64,000 nucleotides of DNA, taken from the NCBI RefSeq assembly GCF_000812665.2, contig NZ_CP014327.1, positions 956,001-1,020,000 on the forward strand. Reading direction: 5' to 3'. This DNA comes from Falsihalocynthiibacter arcticus. Its GTDB lineage: Bacteria > Pseudomonadota > Alphaproteobacteria > Rhodobacterales > Rhodobacteraceae. Below, in pieces: positions 17,499 through 26,294 of this stretch. A model generated the notes under the pieces. The model saw only the letters and a program-made list of their open reading frames with translations, ran no database searches and had not been told where the DNA came from. A program made the position numbers and the translations under genes. The first letter of the stretch is position 1; each line of letters starts with the position of its first letter.

Positions 17499-18290
17499 TC
17501 AAATCTTACCTTCCAAACGCCATTGCTCCAGCATCTGCCGACTGATTTCAAAATGCATCGAATCTTCCCGGGTGAAACCCGCGCCCCAGACCCAGCCTTC
17601 TTCGTTAAAAAAATCCGCCAAAATGGTCAGGCCCAATTGGGTCTTTCCATCGCCCAGCGTATCAAGGTGTCCGTCGATATTTAGATCAACAGCCAAGCCA
17701 AAGGAATGGGTAGACGTGCGCCCAACGGTGCCACGAATTTGCCGCACACAAAGCGCGCCAGCAGTGTTTATGCGCTCATAAAGGTCGGGGTCCGTTGCGC
17801 GAACTTTTTCAAACACACGGTTCAAACTATCGACCGCAGGCTGAAGCATATTCACTTTTATCGGCCCCACATCTGCCAAAACCAACAGATCCTTAAGTTT
17901 TGGATTGGTCATCGGTTCGCAATCGTCGCTCAGAACTTCCCTAGGTCGCCCCAAGAAAGATTCCAAAAAAGACGGCCCACCCACCACAATTCCCTTGTTT
18001 ACTTCGCGTCGGTTTGCAATCAAAACCACCTGTGCATAAGCATCCAAAATGGTATTCGGTCCCTCTTTTACAAAAGGTTGGTCGTTCATCTGAGGCATAG
18101 CCTGCGGAGCCGACCCCAATTGCTGAACTTGATTTTGCAGAGCTTCGATCTGGCCACGAAGCGCTTCGATCTGCTGTCGCAACCCTTCAATCTCAATCCG
18201 TGCGCCGCTGTCAATTCCGGGTTCATTGGAATAATCGTCCTGCCCGCGACCTGTTTGAATGACCAGCCAAGCTAGGGCTACCAAAAGCAA
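17499..18290 (-). CDS. Membrane-anchored M15-family peptidase (D-Ala-D-Ala carboxypeptidase-like)
   Basis: At least 263 residues. The zinc-site signature of VanY/M15 enzymes is visible: STHSFGLAVDLNID (SxHxxGxAxD) and, later, EDSMHFEIS (the MHFE histidine). Before it lies a coiled-coil segment of near-perfect repeats (LRQQIEALRGQIEALQNQVQQL). The N-terminus is a membrane anchor, so the enzyme would act on peptidoglycan in the periplasm. The first standard start codon (TTG at 18290) lies inside the hydrophobic segment. The frame stays open and codes for LKRLIPIVVLTIV upstream, so the true start is probably an unusual codon (see finding). The gene is divergent from the OmpA-like gene. Its target may be peptide crosslinks or stems; exact specificity unknown. 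Confidence 0.75.
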   Translation of the reverse strand: MLLVALAWLVIQTGRGQDDYSNEPGIDSGARIEIEGLRQQIEALRGQIEALQNQVQQLGSAPQAMPQMNDQPFVKEGPNTILDAYAQVVLIANRREVNKGIVVGGPSFLESFLGRPREVLSDDCEPMTNPKLKDLLVLADVGPIKVNMLQPAVDSLNRVFEKVRATDPDLYERINTAGALCVRQIRGTVGRTSTHSFGLAVDLNIDGHLDTLGDGKTQLGLTILADFFNEEGWVWGAGFTREDSMHFEISRQMLEQWRLEGKI

Positions 18291-18514
18291 AACAATCGTC
18301 AGGACAACAATGGGGATGAGGCGCTTCAGTGGAAATATTCCTGATTGATCTATTCGTTTAATGTTTGCGGTAAGCCTTGCCGCGTGTCAACAGTCACGCA
18401 ATATACAGCGTGATACTGGCCATCTTCAAGAATTATGAAAGTGATTTTAAAAGCAAGCCATGTTACGGTAATCATGAAGAACATTTATGTTCCATTTCAA
18501 TGGAGTTTTTAGGC

Positions 18515-19108
18515 ATGACAAAACACGGTTTAATCCTTTTCACATCAGCTATAGTGGCGCTCACGACTTTCGGCTCCCCTGTATTTTCGCAATCCACCAA
18601 CGATATGACCGCTGAGGAAATGACAGAACGGTTTAGTGCCCAAAAAACCCGTGGCCTTGTTGTTGCGGTTCCCGCCAACGAAAATGCGACCGAAACCGAT
18701 GCAGCGGCACAAGAGACTGTTGCGGCCACCGTCGCTCCAACAGCGGAACTGAACACGGATATTGTCCCCAAGGACGAACAAGTAAATCTGAATGTTTCCT
18801 TTGATTTTGACTCAGCGGCCTTGCGCAGCGATCAACTCCCAAAGCTGGTTGAATTATGCTCAGCTCTCAAAGCGGCCGATGTTCAACAAATTCGTATTCT
18901 TGGGCACACGGATGCCTCCGGTTCTGCGGAGTATAACGAACGCCTTTCAAAATTGCGGGCCGAAGAAGTTAAACGTTTCCTTGTCACCGACTGCGGGTTC
19001 CCTGAGGATCGTATGGAAGCGCTTGGCGTTGGCGAACGCAATCTGTTTGATCCCGCAGACCCCAATGCCGATAAAAACCGTCGGGTCGAGTTTCAGGCAC
19101 TTGGCTAA
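18515..19108 (+). CDS. OmpA-family peptidoglycan-binding protein
   Basis: 197 residues from the ATG at 18515 (GGAG at 18502-18505). Upstream in-frame ATGs give no signal-peptide-like start. Signal peptide residues 1-24 end at VFS/Q. After a low-complexity Ala/Thr-rich linker, an OmpA C-terminal domain spans about residues 90-197: NVSFDFDSAALRSDQLPKL, then ILGHTDASGSAEYNERLSKLRAEEVKRFL and KNRRVEFQ. The conserved Asp/Arg residues that hold diaminopimelate are in TDASGS and NRRVEF. No beta-barrel is present, so this is a soluble or periplasmic tether. It precedes the PpkA-like kinase by 54 bases and probably shares its transcript. Confidence 0.88.
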   Translation: MTKHGLILFTSAIVALTTFGSPVFSQSTNDMTAEEMTERFSAQKTRGLVVAVPANENATETDAAAQETVAATVAPTAELNTDIVPKDEQVNLNVSFDFDSAALRSDQLPKLVELCSALKAADVQQIRILGHTDASGSAEYNERLSKLRAEEVKRFLVTDCGFPEDRMEALGVGERNLFDPADPNADKNRRVEFQALG

Positions 19109-19162
19109 ATTCGGTGCAAGCCGTTCCTCCACACCCCCTAAAGAATCGCGCAAGGATATTCT

Positions 19163-21346
19163 GTGAATTCAAATAGCAATCGCGGTATTTTTCAGATCGG
19201 CGATGTGCTGAACAATACTTACAGAATTGAAAAAGTCCTTGGTCGCGGTGGTACATCCGAAGTGTACCTCGCCACCAGTGTAATTTCTGGTCGCGTCATG
19301 GCACTCAAAGCGCTGCGACCAGAGTACTCGTTGGATGAGGATTTTCGCGCGCTGATGACTCGCGAAGAGGACATGCGCGAAATCCGTCATGATGCAATTG
19401 TGCGGTATTATGACAACCAACAGACCGACAGCGGGCTGATCTATTTGGTGATGGATTATGTCGAAGGGCCGGGACTTGATAGAAAAATCAAGGACGGTGG
19501 GATGCCCGCCGACGAGCTGCTCATTTTGTGCAAACGCGTCACCGAAGGGTTGGTCGCGGCCCACAAGAAAAACATCGTTCATCGTGACCTTTCACCAGAT
19601 AATATAATTCTGCGCGACGGCAATCCGCATGATGCCGTGATCATTGATTTTGGCATTGCAAAGGATACCAATCCTGGTGCCGAGACGGTTGTTGGCAATG
19701 AATTCGCAGGCAAGTACGCCTATGCCGCACCCGAACAACTTAGCGGTCAAACGGATGCCCGTGCGGACATCTATTCCCTCGGCGCGCTTTTGCTGGCGAC
19801 CTACCGAGGTAAAGCGCCCGATATTGGCAACAACCCGATGGAGGTCATCAAGCGAAAGTCAGAGGTCCTTGATACATCTGGCGTTCCAGAACCCCTAAAA
19901 TCGCTCCTTGATGCCATGACGCGCCCCGACCGCGAGTTTCGTTTGCAATCAGCACAAGCAGTCCTTGATCGACTTCAGAACCCACAGGATAGCACCTCGG
20001 AAATTCCGACGGATTTGGAGGACATGGACCGCACAGTCATCGCCCCACTTTCCAAGGCCAAGCCCAAAACCACACCCTCCGCCTCCCCTAAAACAACTGA
20101 GAACAAGAGCACGCGCCAAGATCCACAACCTCCTAAAAAATCGCGCAGCCTCCTTATCCCTACTCTAGCGGTCCTGCTGGTTTTGGCAGGCGGCGCCGGC
20201 GGATATTTTTCTGGGTTGTTCGGCGGACTTGTCACGACGAGCTACCCTGTTGCCGATCCCTTTACCTTCGTGGCCAGTCGTTCGGAAAACGGAACTGCAC
20301 AGGCGGTTGGCAACGTTCCTTCCGAAGACATACAGCTGGAACTGACCCAATTAATAACCAAGTTGGGCGGCTCAGCAGAGTTGACTTTGGCCAGTGGAGA
20401 GATTGCCGAAACTTGGGGGAAAGATGTCCTGCAGTTGGTCAATAATGTTAGTGGCCTGCCCGAATGGCGCGTCCTCCTGAATGCCAATCAAGTGCGCATC
20501 ACGGGCCTCACCAATGACGCGTCTGAACAGCAACGCCTAAATGATTTATTCGCCGGAAACGGTATTCCCGCCGGTTTAACCGGTACCGCGAATATTGAAC
20601 TGGGACCCCGAATCCTACCGGTTGCCGCGCTCCTACCAGCACTCAACGGCTATGCCGATTGCGGCGAGTTACAAGTCATCAACCCGCCCGCGATTGGCTA
20701 TTCCAATGCCGACGTGATCAGTGTCACGGGCCGTGTTGCGAGCGATACCACGCAGGGAAATTTGGCGGAAACTTTGGCCGCGATTATTGGCGAGCGATCC
20801 CTCGATCTAGACTTCGAGGTGCTAAATCCCACTCTTTGTTCGATAAGCGGCGCCCTGCCTATGGTCCCGACGGGCGGCGTTGGCGTCACCTTTGGATTGG
20901 GGCCAGACAACACACCAAACCCAACGGGCACATTCTTTGTTGGGGACAATCCCATCATCGACATCACCTTGCCCGCCGACCTCACGGATGGGTATTTATT
21001 CGTATCTGCCTTGGATGTTTCGGGTAGTGTTTTTCACCTTTTGCCTAACGTATTGATCAAAGATAACAGCATCGCCTCCTTGCGCGATGGACGCAGCGGA
21101 CCAATCGACATTCGGGTTGCTTACAGTCTTGATGACGCGGCAGATGGCAGTAAATTGGCGTTCAATGTCGATGCCACATCGCTGGGGAAAACCCAAATTA
21201 TCGCGATCTACTCTGACACACAAATATTCGATGGCATACGCCCAACAACGGAATCCGCTGGCGGTTATGCGGCGGCTCTCAAGGCACGTTCGGGCACAAT
21301 TCGCTCGCTTGATAGCCGGATACTCACCACGGCAGAAAGGCCATAA
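19163..21346 (+). CDS. ppkA: PpkA-like transmembrane serine/threonine protein kinase with DUF4384-like C-terminal module
   Basis: 727 residues, GTG start at 19163 with AAGGAT upstream. Kinase domain residues 20-270: glycine loop VLGRGGTSEVYLA, ATP lysine K49 in MALKAL, HRDLSPDN (140-147) and DFGIAK (162-167). A Pro/Lys/Thr-rich linker leads to one transmembrane helix at about 330-350. The rest is periplasmic: about 500-727 contains two cysteines (500, 559), a GYLFVSALDVSG...HLLPN block and a D-x-x-RP-x-x-E tail, which I read as DUF4384-like. In T6SSs of this type PpkA phosphorylates the FHA protein to activate secretion, opposed by PppA. It is convergent to pppA at the end of the T6SS operon. 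Its periplasmic module is shared with the TonB-like protein at 46674-48098. Confidence 0.88.
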   Translation: MNSNSNRGIFQIGDVLNNTYRIEKVLGRGGTSEVYLATSVISGRVMALKALRPEYSLDEDFRALMTREEDMREIRHDAIVRYYDNQQTDSGLIYLVMDYVEGPGLDRKIKDGGMPADELLILCKRVTEGLVAAHKKNIVHRDLSPDNIILRDGNPHDAVIIDFGIAKDTNPGAETVVGNEFAGKYAYAAPEQLSGQTDARADIYSLGALLLATYRGKAPDIGNNPMEVIKRKSEVLDTSGVPEPLKSLLDAMTRPDREFRLQSAQAVLDRLQNPQDSTSEIPTDLEDMDRTVIAPLSKAKPKTTPSASPKTTENKSTRQDPQPPKKSRSLLIPTLAVLLVLAGGAGGYFSGLFGGLVTTSYPVADPFTFVASRSENGTAQAVGNVPSEDIQLELTQLITKLGGSAELTLASGEIAETWGKDVLQLVNNVSGLPEWRVLLNANQVRITGLTNDASEQQRLNDLFAGNGIPAGLTGTANIELGPRILPVAALLPALNGYADCGELQVINPPAIGYSNADVISVTGRVASDTTQGNLAETLAAIIGERSLDLDFEVLNPTLCSISGALPMVPTGGVGVTFGLGPDNTPNPTGTFFVGDNPIIDITLPADLTDGYLFVSALDVSGSVFHLLPNVLIKDNSIASLRDGRSGPIDIRVAYSLDDAADGSKLAFNVDATSLGKTQIIAIYSDTQIFDGIRPTTESAGGYAAALKARSGTIRSLDSRILTTAERP

Positions 21347-21355
21347 ATCAGGTCA

Positions 21356-21378
21356 GCCTGCGCGCAAAACGCGTAGGC
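21356..21378. terminator. Hairpin between convergent kinase and phosphatase genes
   Basis: A 9-base stem (GCCTGCGCG / CGCGTAGGC, one G-T pair) with a CAAAA loop lies in the 42-base gap between the two stops. It could terminate both transcripts. It lacks a clear T tract on either side, so an intrinsic terminator is only a candidate. Confidence 0.45.
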
Positions 21379-21388
21379 CACCCACCCG

Positions 21389-22102
21389 CTAAGCGACATC
21401 CACAACGATGATGGAAATGTTGTCCGCGCCACCGCCCTCCAAGGCGATATTCAGAAGTTTCTCGGAAACAGTTTCAATCGGCGCTCCCGTGATCGCTTGC
21501 TGCAATTTTTCAAACCCTGCGTATTTATTCAAGCCATCGGAACACAGTAAAAACCGGTCACCAGGCTCCAAGGTTCCGCGTATTTTATCAAGCTCAAGGT
21601 CATCGCCGACCCCTACAGCCCGCGTAATCGCGTTTGATTGTGGGTGGTGCTCGGCTTCGTCCCACGTCAACTGCCCCGCGTGGACCAGTTCAGCTACCAG
21701 CGAATGGTCCGAGGTTAACAGCTCAATTTTGCCGTCGCGCAACCGATAAAGGCGACAGTCCCCCGCCCAAAAGCAAACAAGGTGCTGCCCCGAAATCATC
21801 AGCGCAACCACGGCCGCACCGATGGTACCGCCGCCGCGCGATTCAATTTCGTCCAATATGATTTGATGCGCGTCAAAAATAGCCTTACGCAACGCTACCA
21901 TTCGATCGGCAGGCTCAAGATCAAGTGGTAGCATCGCAACGGCATCGACAATCGTTTGCGACGCAAAATCGCCTCCCGAATACCCTCCCATACCATCGGC
22001 CACGACCCAGATATTTTGGTCCCCTAATGCAAGGATACTGTCTTCGTTGATTTTGCGAACTTTCCCAACATGGGTCACTGCGTTATGGCGTATCGCCCTC
22101 AT
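21389..22102 (-). CDS. pppA: T6SS-associated PP2C-type protein phosphatase PppA
   Basis: 237 residues, a complete single-domain PP2C (PPM) phosphatase. Metal and catalytic motifs are present in order: INEDS near residue 19, VADGMGGYSGGD (34-45), FWAGDCRLYRLRDG, LLCSDGLNKY and ADNISIIVV at the end. No membrane segment, so cytoplasmic. In T6SS clusters this enzyme removes phosphate from the FHA protein and so counters PpkA. The gene overlaps tagF by 4 bases (ATGA) and is the last gene of the long minus-strand T6SS operon. Confidence 0.9.
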   Translation of the reverse strand: MRAIRHNAVTHVGKVRKINEDSILALGDQNIWVVADGMGGYSGGDFASQTIVDAVAMLPLDLEPADRMVALRKAIFDAHQIILDEIESRGGGTIGAAVVALMISGQHLVCFWAGDCRLYRLRDGKIELLTSDHSLVAELVHAGQLTWDEAEHHPQSNAITRAVGVGDDLELDKIRGTLEPGDRFLLCSDGLNKYAGFEKLQQAITGAPIETVSEKLLNIALEGGGADNISIIVVDVA

Positions 22103-22722
22103 GTCTGTGCCCCTATCCGTTGGTCATTTGTGTTCCAAATTGCGGCCTCTAAATTAAAAAGCCCTTCCATTTCACACTCATCCGGCAAACCAGAACACCG
22201 GATAGTCCGCGTGTCCTCGTCAAGACGCGCGCTCCAAACGCTGGTAGGCGATATGTCACGGGATTTTGGTGAAGCCTGAGGACCTTCCCCAACGAGCGGA
22301 ATGGCACTCAAACGCGTGCTTAACGCCTCGGTGGTCATGCTGTCTTCGAGCGCATCTAGGGCGACAAGTTCCAATTCCTCAAAGGTCGCCGTTGCGGACA
22401 AATGTGCCTCAGAAACCTCAGTTAACAAGGCGATTGGCGTGACCAACGTAAGAGGAAACGCCCGCCCAACCCGATCCACTGACGGCATTAGAACGCCCAT
22501 CGCTGCATTTTGCCCCGCAAGTGCAGGGCTTAACGTAAACCGCCAAATCGGTGCGGACATATAGCAGGCCTGCCAATCTTCCCCGAGTGAATTGCGCACA
22601 TTACTCAGGCCCATCTGAAGCCATTGGTCCCACGGTCGCACAAAGTCCGACGAAACATTAATTCGGAAGAAATCTCCCAAACTGGGAATTTTCCCAAAGG
22701 CACCAAACCCAGCCACGATCAA
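22099..22722 (-). CDS. tagF: T6SS-associated protein TagF (ImpM family)
   Basis: 207 residues. The N-terminus contains the TagF signature GFGAFGKIPSLGDFFRINVSSDFVRPWDQWLQ, followed by PIWRFTLSPALAG and GVLMPSVDRVGRAFPLTLV, all typical for DUF2094/ImpM. TagF is a post-translational repressor of T6SS assembly; in Pseudomonas and Agrobacterium it acts independently of, or together with, the PpkA/PppA pathway. In some organisms TagF is fused to PppA. Here they are separate but overlap by 4 bases, and tagF also overlaps tssM by 4 bases. Cytoplasmic. Confidence 0.92.
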   Translation of the reverse strand: MIVAGFGAFGKIPSLGDFFRINVSSDFVRPWDQWLQMGLSNVRNSLGEDWQACYMSAPIWRFTLSPALAGQNAAMGVLMPSVDRVGRAFPLTLVTPIALLTEVSEAHLSATATFEELELVALDALEDSMTTEALSTRLSAIPLVGEGPQASPKSRDISPTSVWSARLDEDTRTIRCSGLPDECEMEGLFNLEAAIWNTNDQRIGAQT

Positions 22723-25700
22723 AAAGATTTCGGGCAGCTGAATTTGGTCAGCGCCGGTAAAGCAAAGGGATTGAGGGCCGTGCTGGTCTGCATCTGAAAG
22801 ATCGCAATGCGCCCGCCAATATTAAAAATGACCCGTTTTCTATCGGGAACATTCGTGTTGCGAACCTCGGCTGAGTCTAACATGCGAAACCACGCCCACG
22901 GTCCCGTTTGTGTGATCGCACTTTCCGAATTTCTTTTCTCCGGAGTGAACGATATGCGTGCACCACCAACGGGTCCGGGCCAACGTACAGCGGCCGGTCG
23001 AGGGATTTTATCTTTATGCTGAAAAGTCACGGGCTGCCCGTCAATCTCCAACAGAATTCCGCGCGCTTTTGGATCAAGTGCTTCGGGCGTCATTTGAAAG
23101 CCGACGTTGATCACAGGCGACCCCGCAAAGAAGGCGTCCCGAATTTGCGCCGCATTCTCGAACTGCTGCAACACGGCCTGAGAGATCCCCAAATCGGTAT
23201 TGTTGACCTGTTTAAAGCTCCAAGGGCTTGTCTGAACATCCACAAATTTTGCGAGGTTGTCTTTGAAAAACTTGTCCATCTCCCCGTCGGGACGGAACAA
23301 TGTCGCAAAGTCTGGAATCGCAGCCTCAGCCCGAGCGCGGTGTGTAAACGGATACGTGTTGTTAGCGACGCGTTCGCAGATTGGCAGAACCGTTTGCTGC
23401 CACTGGGCGTTTATCCCAGCGCGCGTTCCCTCCGTGGCAATCCCTGACGAACCAACAACAATTTGCGAAGACCACCGCTTCATAGGTCCGTTTGAAACCC
23501 GACCGACGGCTGCCTGAAACCGCTGGAGTGCAACACTTGAATCTTGTGGATTACCGATGCCACCCGCGAAATTAAGATTGCTAAGATCCTGATACACATC
23601 CTTGAGGATATCGATCAATTCATCCAACTGTGACCCTTGCCCTTCGGGTTTGTTTGTCAATTGGTGCAGCCACGCAAAGTGATCCTCGACAAACTGGCCC
23701 GGAGGTTGTGGTTTACCGCCTGTTTCAGTTTGCGCTGAGGTCATGGCCTCTAGGAAAATCCGCCCATTCGTGGAAAGCCCGCGTCGCGCCAGACGCGTTC
23801 CGATGGTTTGCGCCCCATCCGCAACCGCCGCTGTACCATTCCCTTCATCGCTCTCGGCGGTTAGGTTTGTTTCGTAAGATACCGCTTCCAAAACATTTCC
23901 AATGGGCGAGGTTGGCCCAGAAAGCACGTTGGTGACTTCGACAGCATTCGCCAAGTCACTCATGGGAATAATATCGAGATCGCCGAGCAACGTGTCGTAT
24001 TGCAAGACGAAATCACCATAATAGAGGTCCAAAACATCTCGACTCATTGCCATAAGTGCGGCTTGGCTTTGTTCCTGTTGCGCGCTTTCGCCGAGGACCC
24101 AGCTTTCGCGCTGAATGCGGGTTGCGATACCTAGAGCTTCCTCCAGAAAAACTTCGTTGAAGCCGGCGTAGGTGTAAATGCCGGGAATCCCGTCGTTAAG
24201 TTGCTTGCCCGATGAGCGACTAAAGGCGCGCGTAATAGCAGGGCCACCGATATCCGTGAGCCGCCAAGCAGGAAGCTCTGTCGCTGCGGCGGAATTGATA
24301 ATCCCGTTATACACCCGCTGCGATTGTGGCATTTGCGTCAACACACGTTGCACCGCCTCGACCAAATCATTATTCAGCGCGATGGGGTCAAGGGGCGCAG
24401 ATAACAGAACGTCCAAATGCCCAAGCAAGTCTTCTCGCATGGGTTCGCCACGAGTATCGGGAAACGCCTGTTCCCAATCGGATTGCATCCAGTTGATGAT
24501 TAAATCGCGATTGAGCGGACCAACCTGCCCCAAAATGAGGTAAACTTTCAAAGCGTCATAGAGCAAATCAGGATTGTTGATGTTTGTTTGCAGTTGGTTT
24601 TCAAGTCGCAAGAAAAGCCGTGGCAGCAAAAATTGGTTCAACGACGCCCGATAGCTTTGACGCTCTTGGTTGTTCATGATTTTGCCTTGAAACAGGCCCC
24701 ATCCCCTGCCTTCGGACGATAGATCAGCGTCCATTTGTGGATTGTCAGGAAGATCGCGCAGAATGTTGAGCGCGGGGATAATAGACGCCAGATCGGTGTC
24801 ACCGACAGGGTTTGGCGGAATTTGAGCAATGGCCGACCGATAGGCATCGAGGTCTGTTTGGGTGGCCTTGGCAACGGCTGTATTGCCCTGAAAACTCTGT
24901 GCCCAAACGACGCCCATAAAGATCGCGGCGGAAATAGCGGCGGCAAAAGCGGCGCGTTTGGTCCATCGATACCGACGTTCTACCTTGTCGTCCGCCGAAA
25001 CAAGACCAGCTTCTTGAAAGATCACCTGATCAAAGAGGCGCGTCAGGAAATAGGATCGCCCCGTTCCGCGCCCCGAGCCAATCGCTTGGCGACCAATGCC
25101 AAAGGTGCGGGCCATGCCCATCATCAAACGGTCAATCGGCGTGCCTTCTTGGGTGCCCGACGTGAAGTAAATTCCCCGAAGCATTTGGCGATCTTCGAAT
25201 TTATTCTCTTGAAAGAGCTCCGCTAAAAACGTCTGCGCGACCCCTTGAACTGAGGCCACTTGCGCAGGGAAACTCGCGATCATACTACGGCGCTGAATGT
25301 CGGTCTCGTTCTGCATCCGCTCCAAGGATTGCGCATTCAAGCGTTGCAACAACAGCGAAAATTCCTCATCAAACGTAGCAATCGGCGACACTTTGGCCTT
25401 TTTGGTGATCAACGGCAGCGTGAAGCCCCAGACCTGCTCGCGCTCCACTTTGCCCAAAGGTTCGTAAAACTCGGAGAAACCCGCGATCAAATCGGCTTTG
25501 GTAAACAGCACGTAAACAGGAAAGTGCACCCCAAGTTTTTCGCGCAACTCTTGTAACCGACGGCGCAATGCGACCGCGTGGCCTTTTTGGGTTAGCTCAT
25601 CTTGCATCGAAAGATCAGACAGGCTGATGGCAATAATGGCCCCGTTAATCGGCTGTCTTTTGCGATGTTTTTTAAGTAGCCCCAGAAATCCAAGCCACGC

Positions 25701-26294
25701 CGCGTTATCGGCTTCGGCATCGCTTTCTTGGGTGGTATAGCGTCCCGCCGTATCGACCAAAACGGCATTGTCCGTAAACCACCAGTCGCAATTTCGCGTG
25801 CCACCAACACCGCCAACAGCGGTTTTTCCAATTTCATCCGCGAGAGGAAACTGCAGACCAGAATTGACAATCGCGGTGGTTTTCCCCGCACCGGGTGGGC
25901 CAATAATGACGTACCAAGGCAGCTGGTACAAGTGTTTGCGCCCGTGTTTGGATTTGCGCAGACCGAGCATCGCGGCCTTCAGCTTGGCGCCCATTTCACC
26001 AAGTTCTTCGGTCACGGCCTCATCTGGCGCACCCGTCTCATCGGCCATGCTTGCAAAGTCATCGGCAAGGTCTGTGTCACGTTTGCTGTGGACCAACAAA
26101 ATCGTGAGAATAATCAGAAGCGCAACGATCCAGAGAAGGGCCAACCCAATAAGGCGCCCCATAACACTGTCAAATGGATGCCAATCGCCAAACCCTAGAA
26201 AGCCCCCGAGGAACCAAAGGCAAACCGACAAAATGAGCGAGAGGATGACGGTAATGCCAACCCCCGATCCTAAGGCTTTAAGCACTTTCTTCAT
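22719..26294 (-). CDS. tssM: T6SS inner-membrane protein TssM (IcmF/VasK)
   Basis: 1191 residues, normal for TssM. Two N-terminal membrane helices (about 11-34 and 47-68) and a third near 450 (AAFAAAISAAIFMGVVWA) give the usual topology, with a cytoplasmic NTPase domain and a large periplasmic part. Walker A is GPPGAGKTT at 132-140, and VLVDTAGRY is the Walker-B-like segment. The C-terminal third carries the family's VSFEITP-type blocks (GARISFTPEKR, GPWAWFRMLDSAEV). TssM is a core of the membrane complex with TssL and normally TssJ. It overlaps tssL and tagF by 4 bases each. No TssJ lipoprotein was found in the window. Confidence 0.97.
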   Translation of the reverse strand: MKKVLKALGSGVGITVILSLILSVCLWFLGGFLGFGDWHPFDSVMGRLIGLALLWIVALLIILTILLVHSKRDTDLADDFASMADETGAPDEAVTEELGEMGAKLKAAMLGLRKSKHGRKHLYQLPWYVIIGPPGAGKTTAIVNSGLQFPLADEIGKTAVGGVGGTRNCDWWFTDNAVLVDTAGRYTTQESDAEADNAAWLGFLGLLKKHRKRQPINGAIIAISLSDLSMQDELTQKGHAVALRRRLQELREKLGVHFPVYVLFTKADLIAGFSEFYEPLGKVEREQVWGFTLPLITKKAKVSPIATFDEEFSLLLQRLNAQSLERMQNETDIQRRSMIASFPAQVASVQGVAQTFLAELFQENKFEDRQMLRGIYFTSGTQEGTPIDRLMMGMARTFGIGRQAIGSGRGTGRSYFLTRLFDQVIFQEAGLVSADDKVERRYRWTKRAAFAAAISAAIFMGVVWAQSFQGNTAVAKATQTDLDAYRSAIAQIPPNPVGDTDLASIIPALNILRDLPDNPQMDADLSSEGRGWGLFQGKIMNNQERQSYRASLNQFLLPRLFLRLENQLQTNINNPDLLYDALKVYLILGQVGPLNRDLIINWMQSDWEQAFPDTRGEPMREDLLGHLDVLLSAPLDPIALNNDLVEAVQRVLTQMPQSQRVYNGIINSAAATELPAWRLTDIGGPAITRAFSRSSGKQLNDGIPGIYTYAGFNEVFLEEALGIATRIQRESWVLGESAQQEQSQAALMAMSRDVLDLYYGDFVLQYDTLLGDLDIIPMSDLANAVEVTNVLSGPTSPIGNVLEAVSYETNLTAESDEGNGTAAVADGAQTIGTRLARRGLSTNGRIFLEAMTSAQTETGGKPQPPGQFVEDHFAWLHQLTNKPEGQGSQLDELIDILKDVYQDLSNLNFAGGIGNPQDSSVALQRFQAAVGRVSNGPMKRWSSQIVVGSSGIATEGTRAGINAQWQQTVLPICERVANNTYPFTHRARAEAAIPDFATLFRPDGEMDKFFKDNLAKFVDVQTSPWSFKQVNNTDLGISQAVLQQFENAAQIRDAFFAGSPVINVGFQMTPEALDPKARGILLEIDGQPVTFQHKDKIPRPAAVRWPGPVGGARISFTPEKRNSESAITQTGPWAWFRMLDSAEVRNTNVPDRKRVIFNIGGRIAIFQMQTSTALNPFALPALTKFSCPKSF

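Noticed and set aside
17499..18290. M15 peptidase as a T6SS effector
   Set aside because: It has an N-terminal membrane anchor and no immunity gene or VgrG/PAAR linkage; a house-keeping wall enzyme is simpler.
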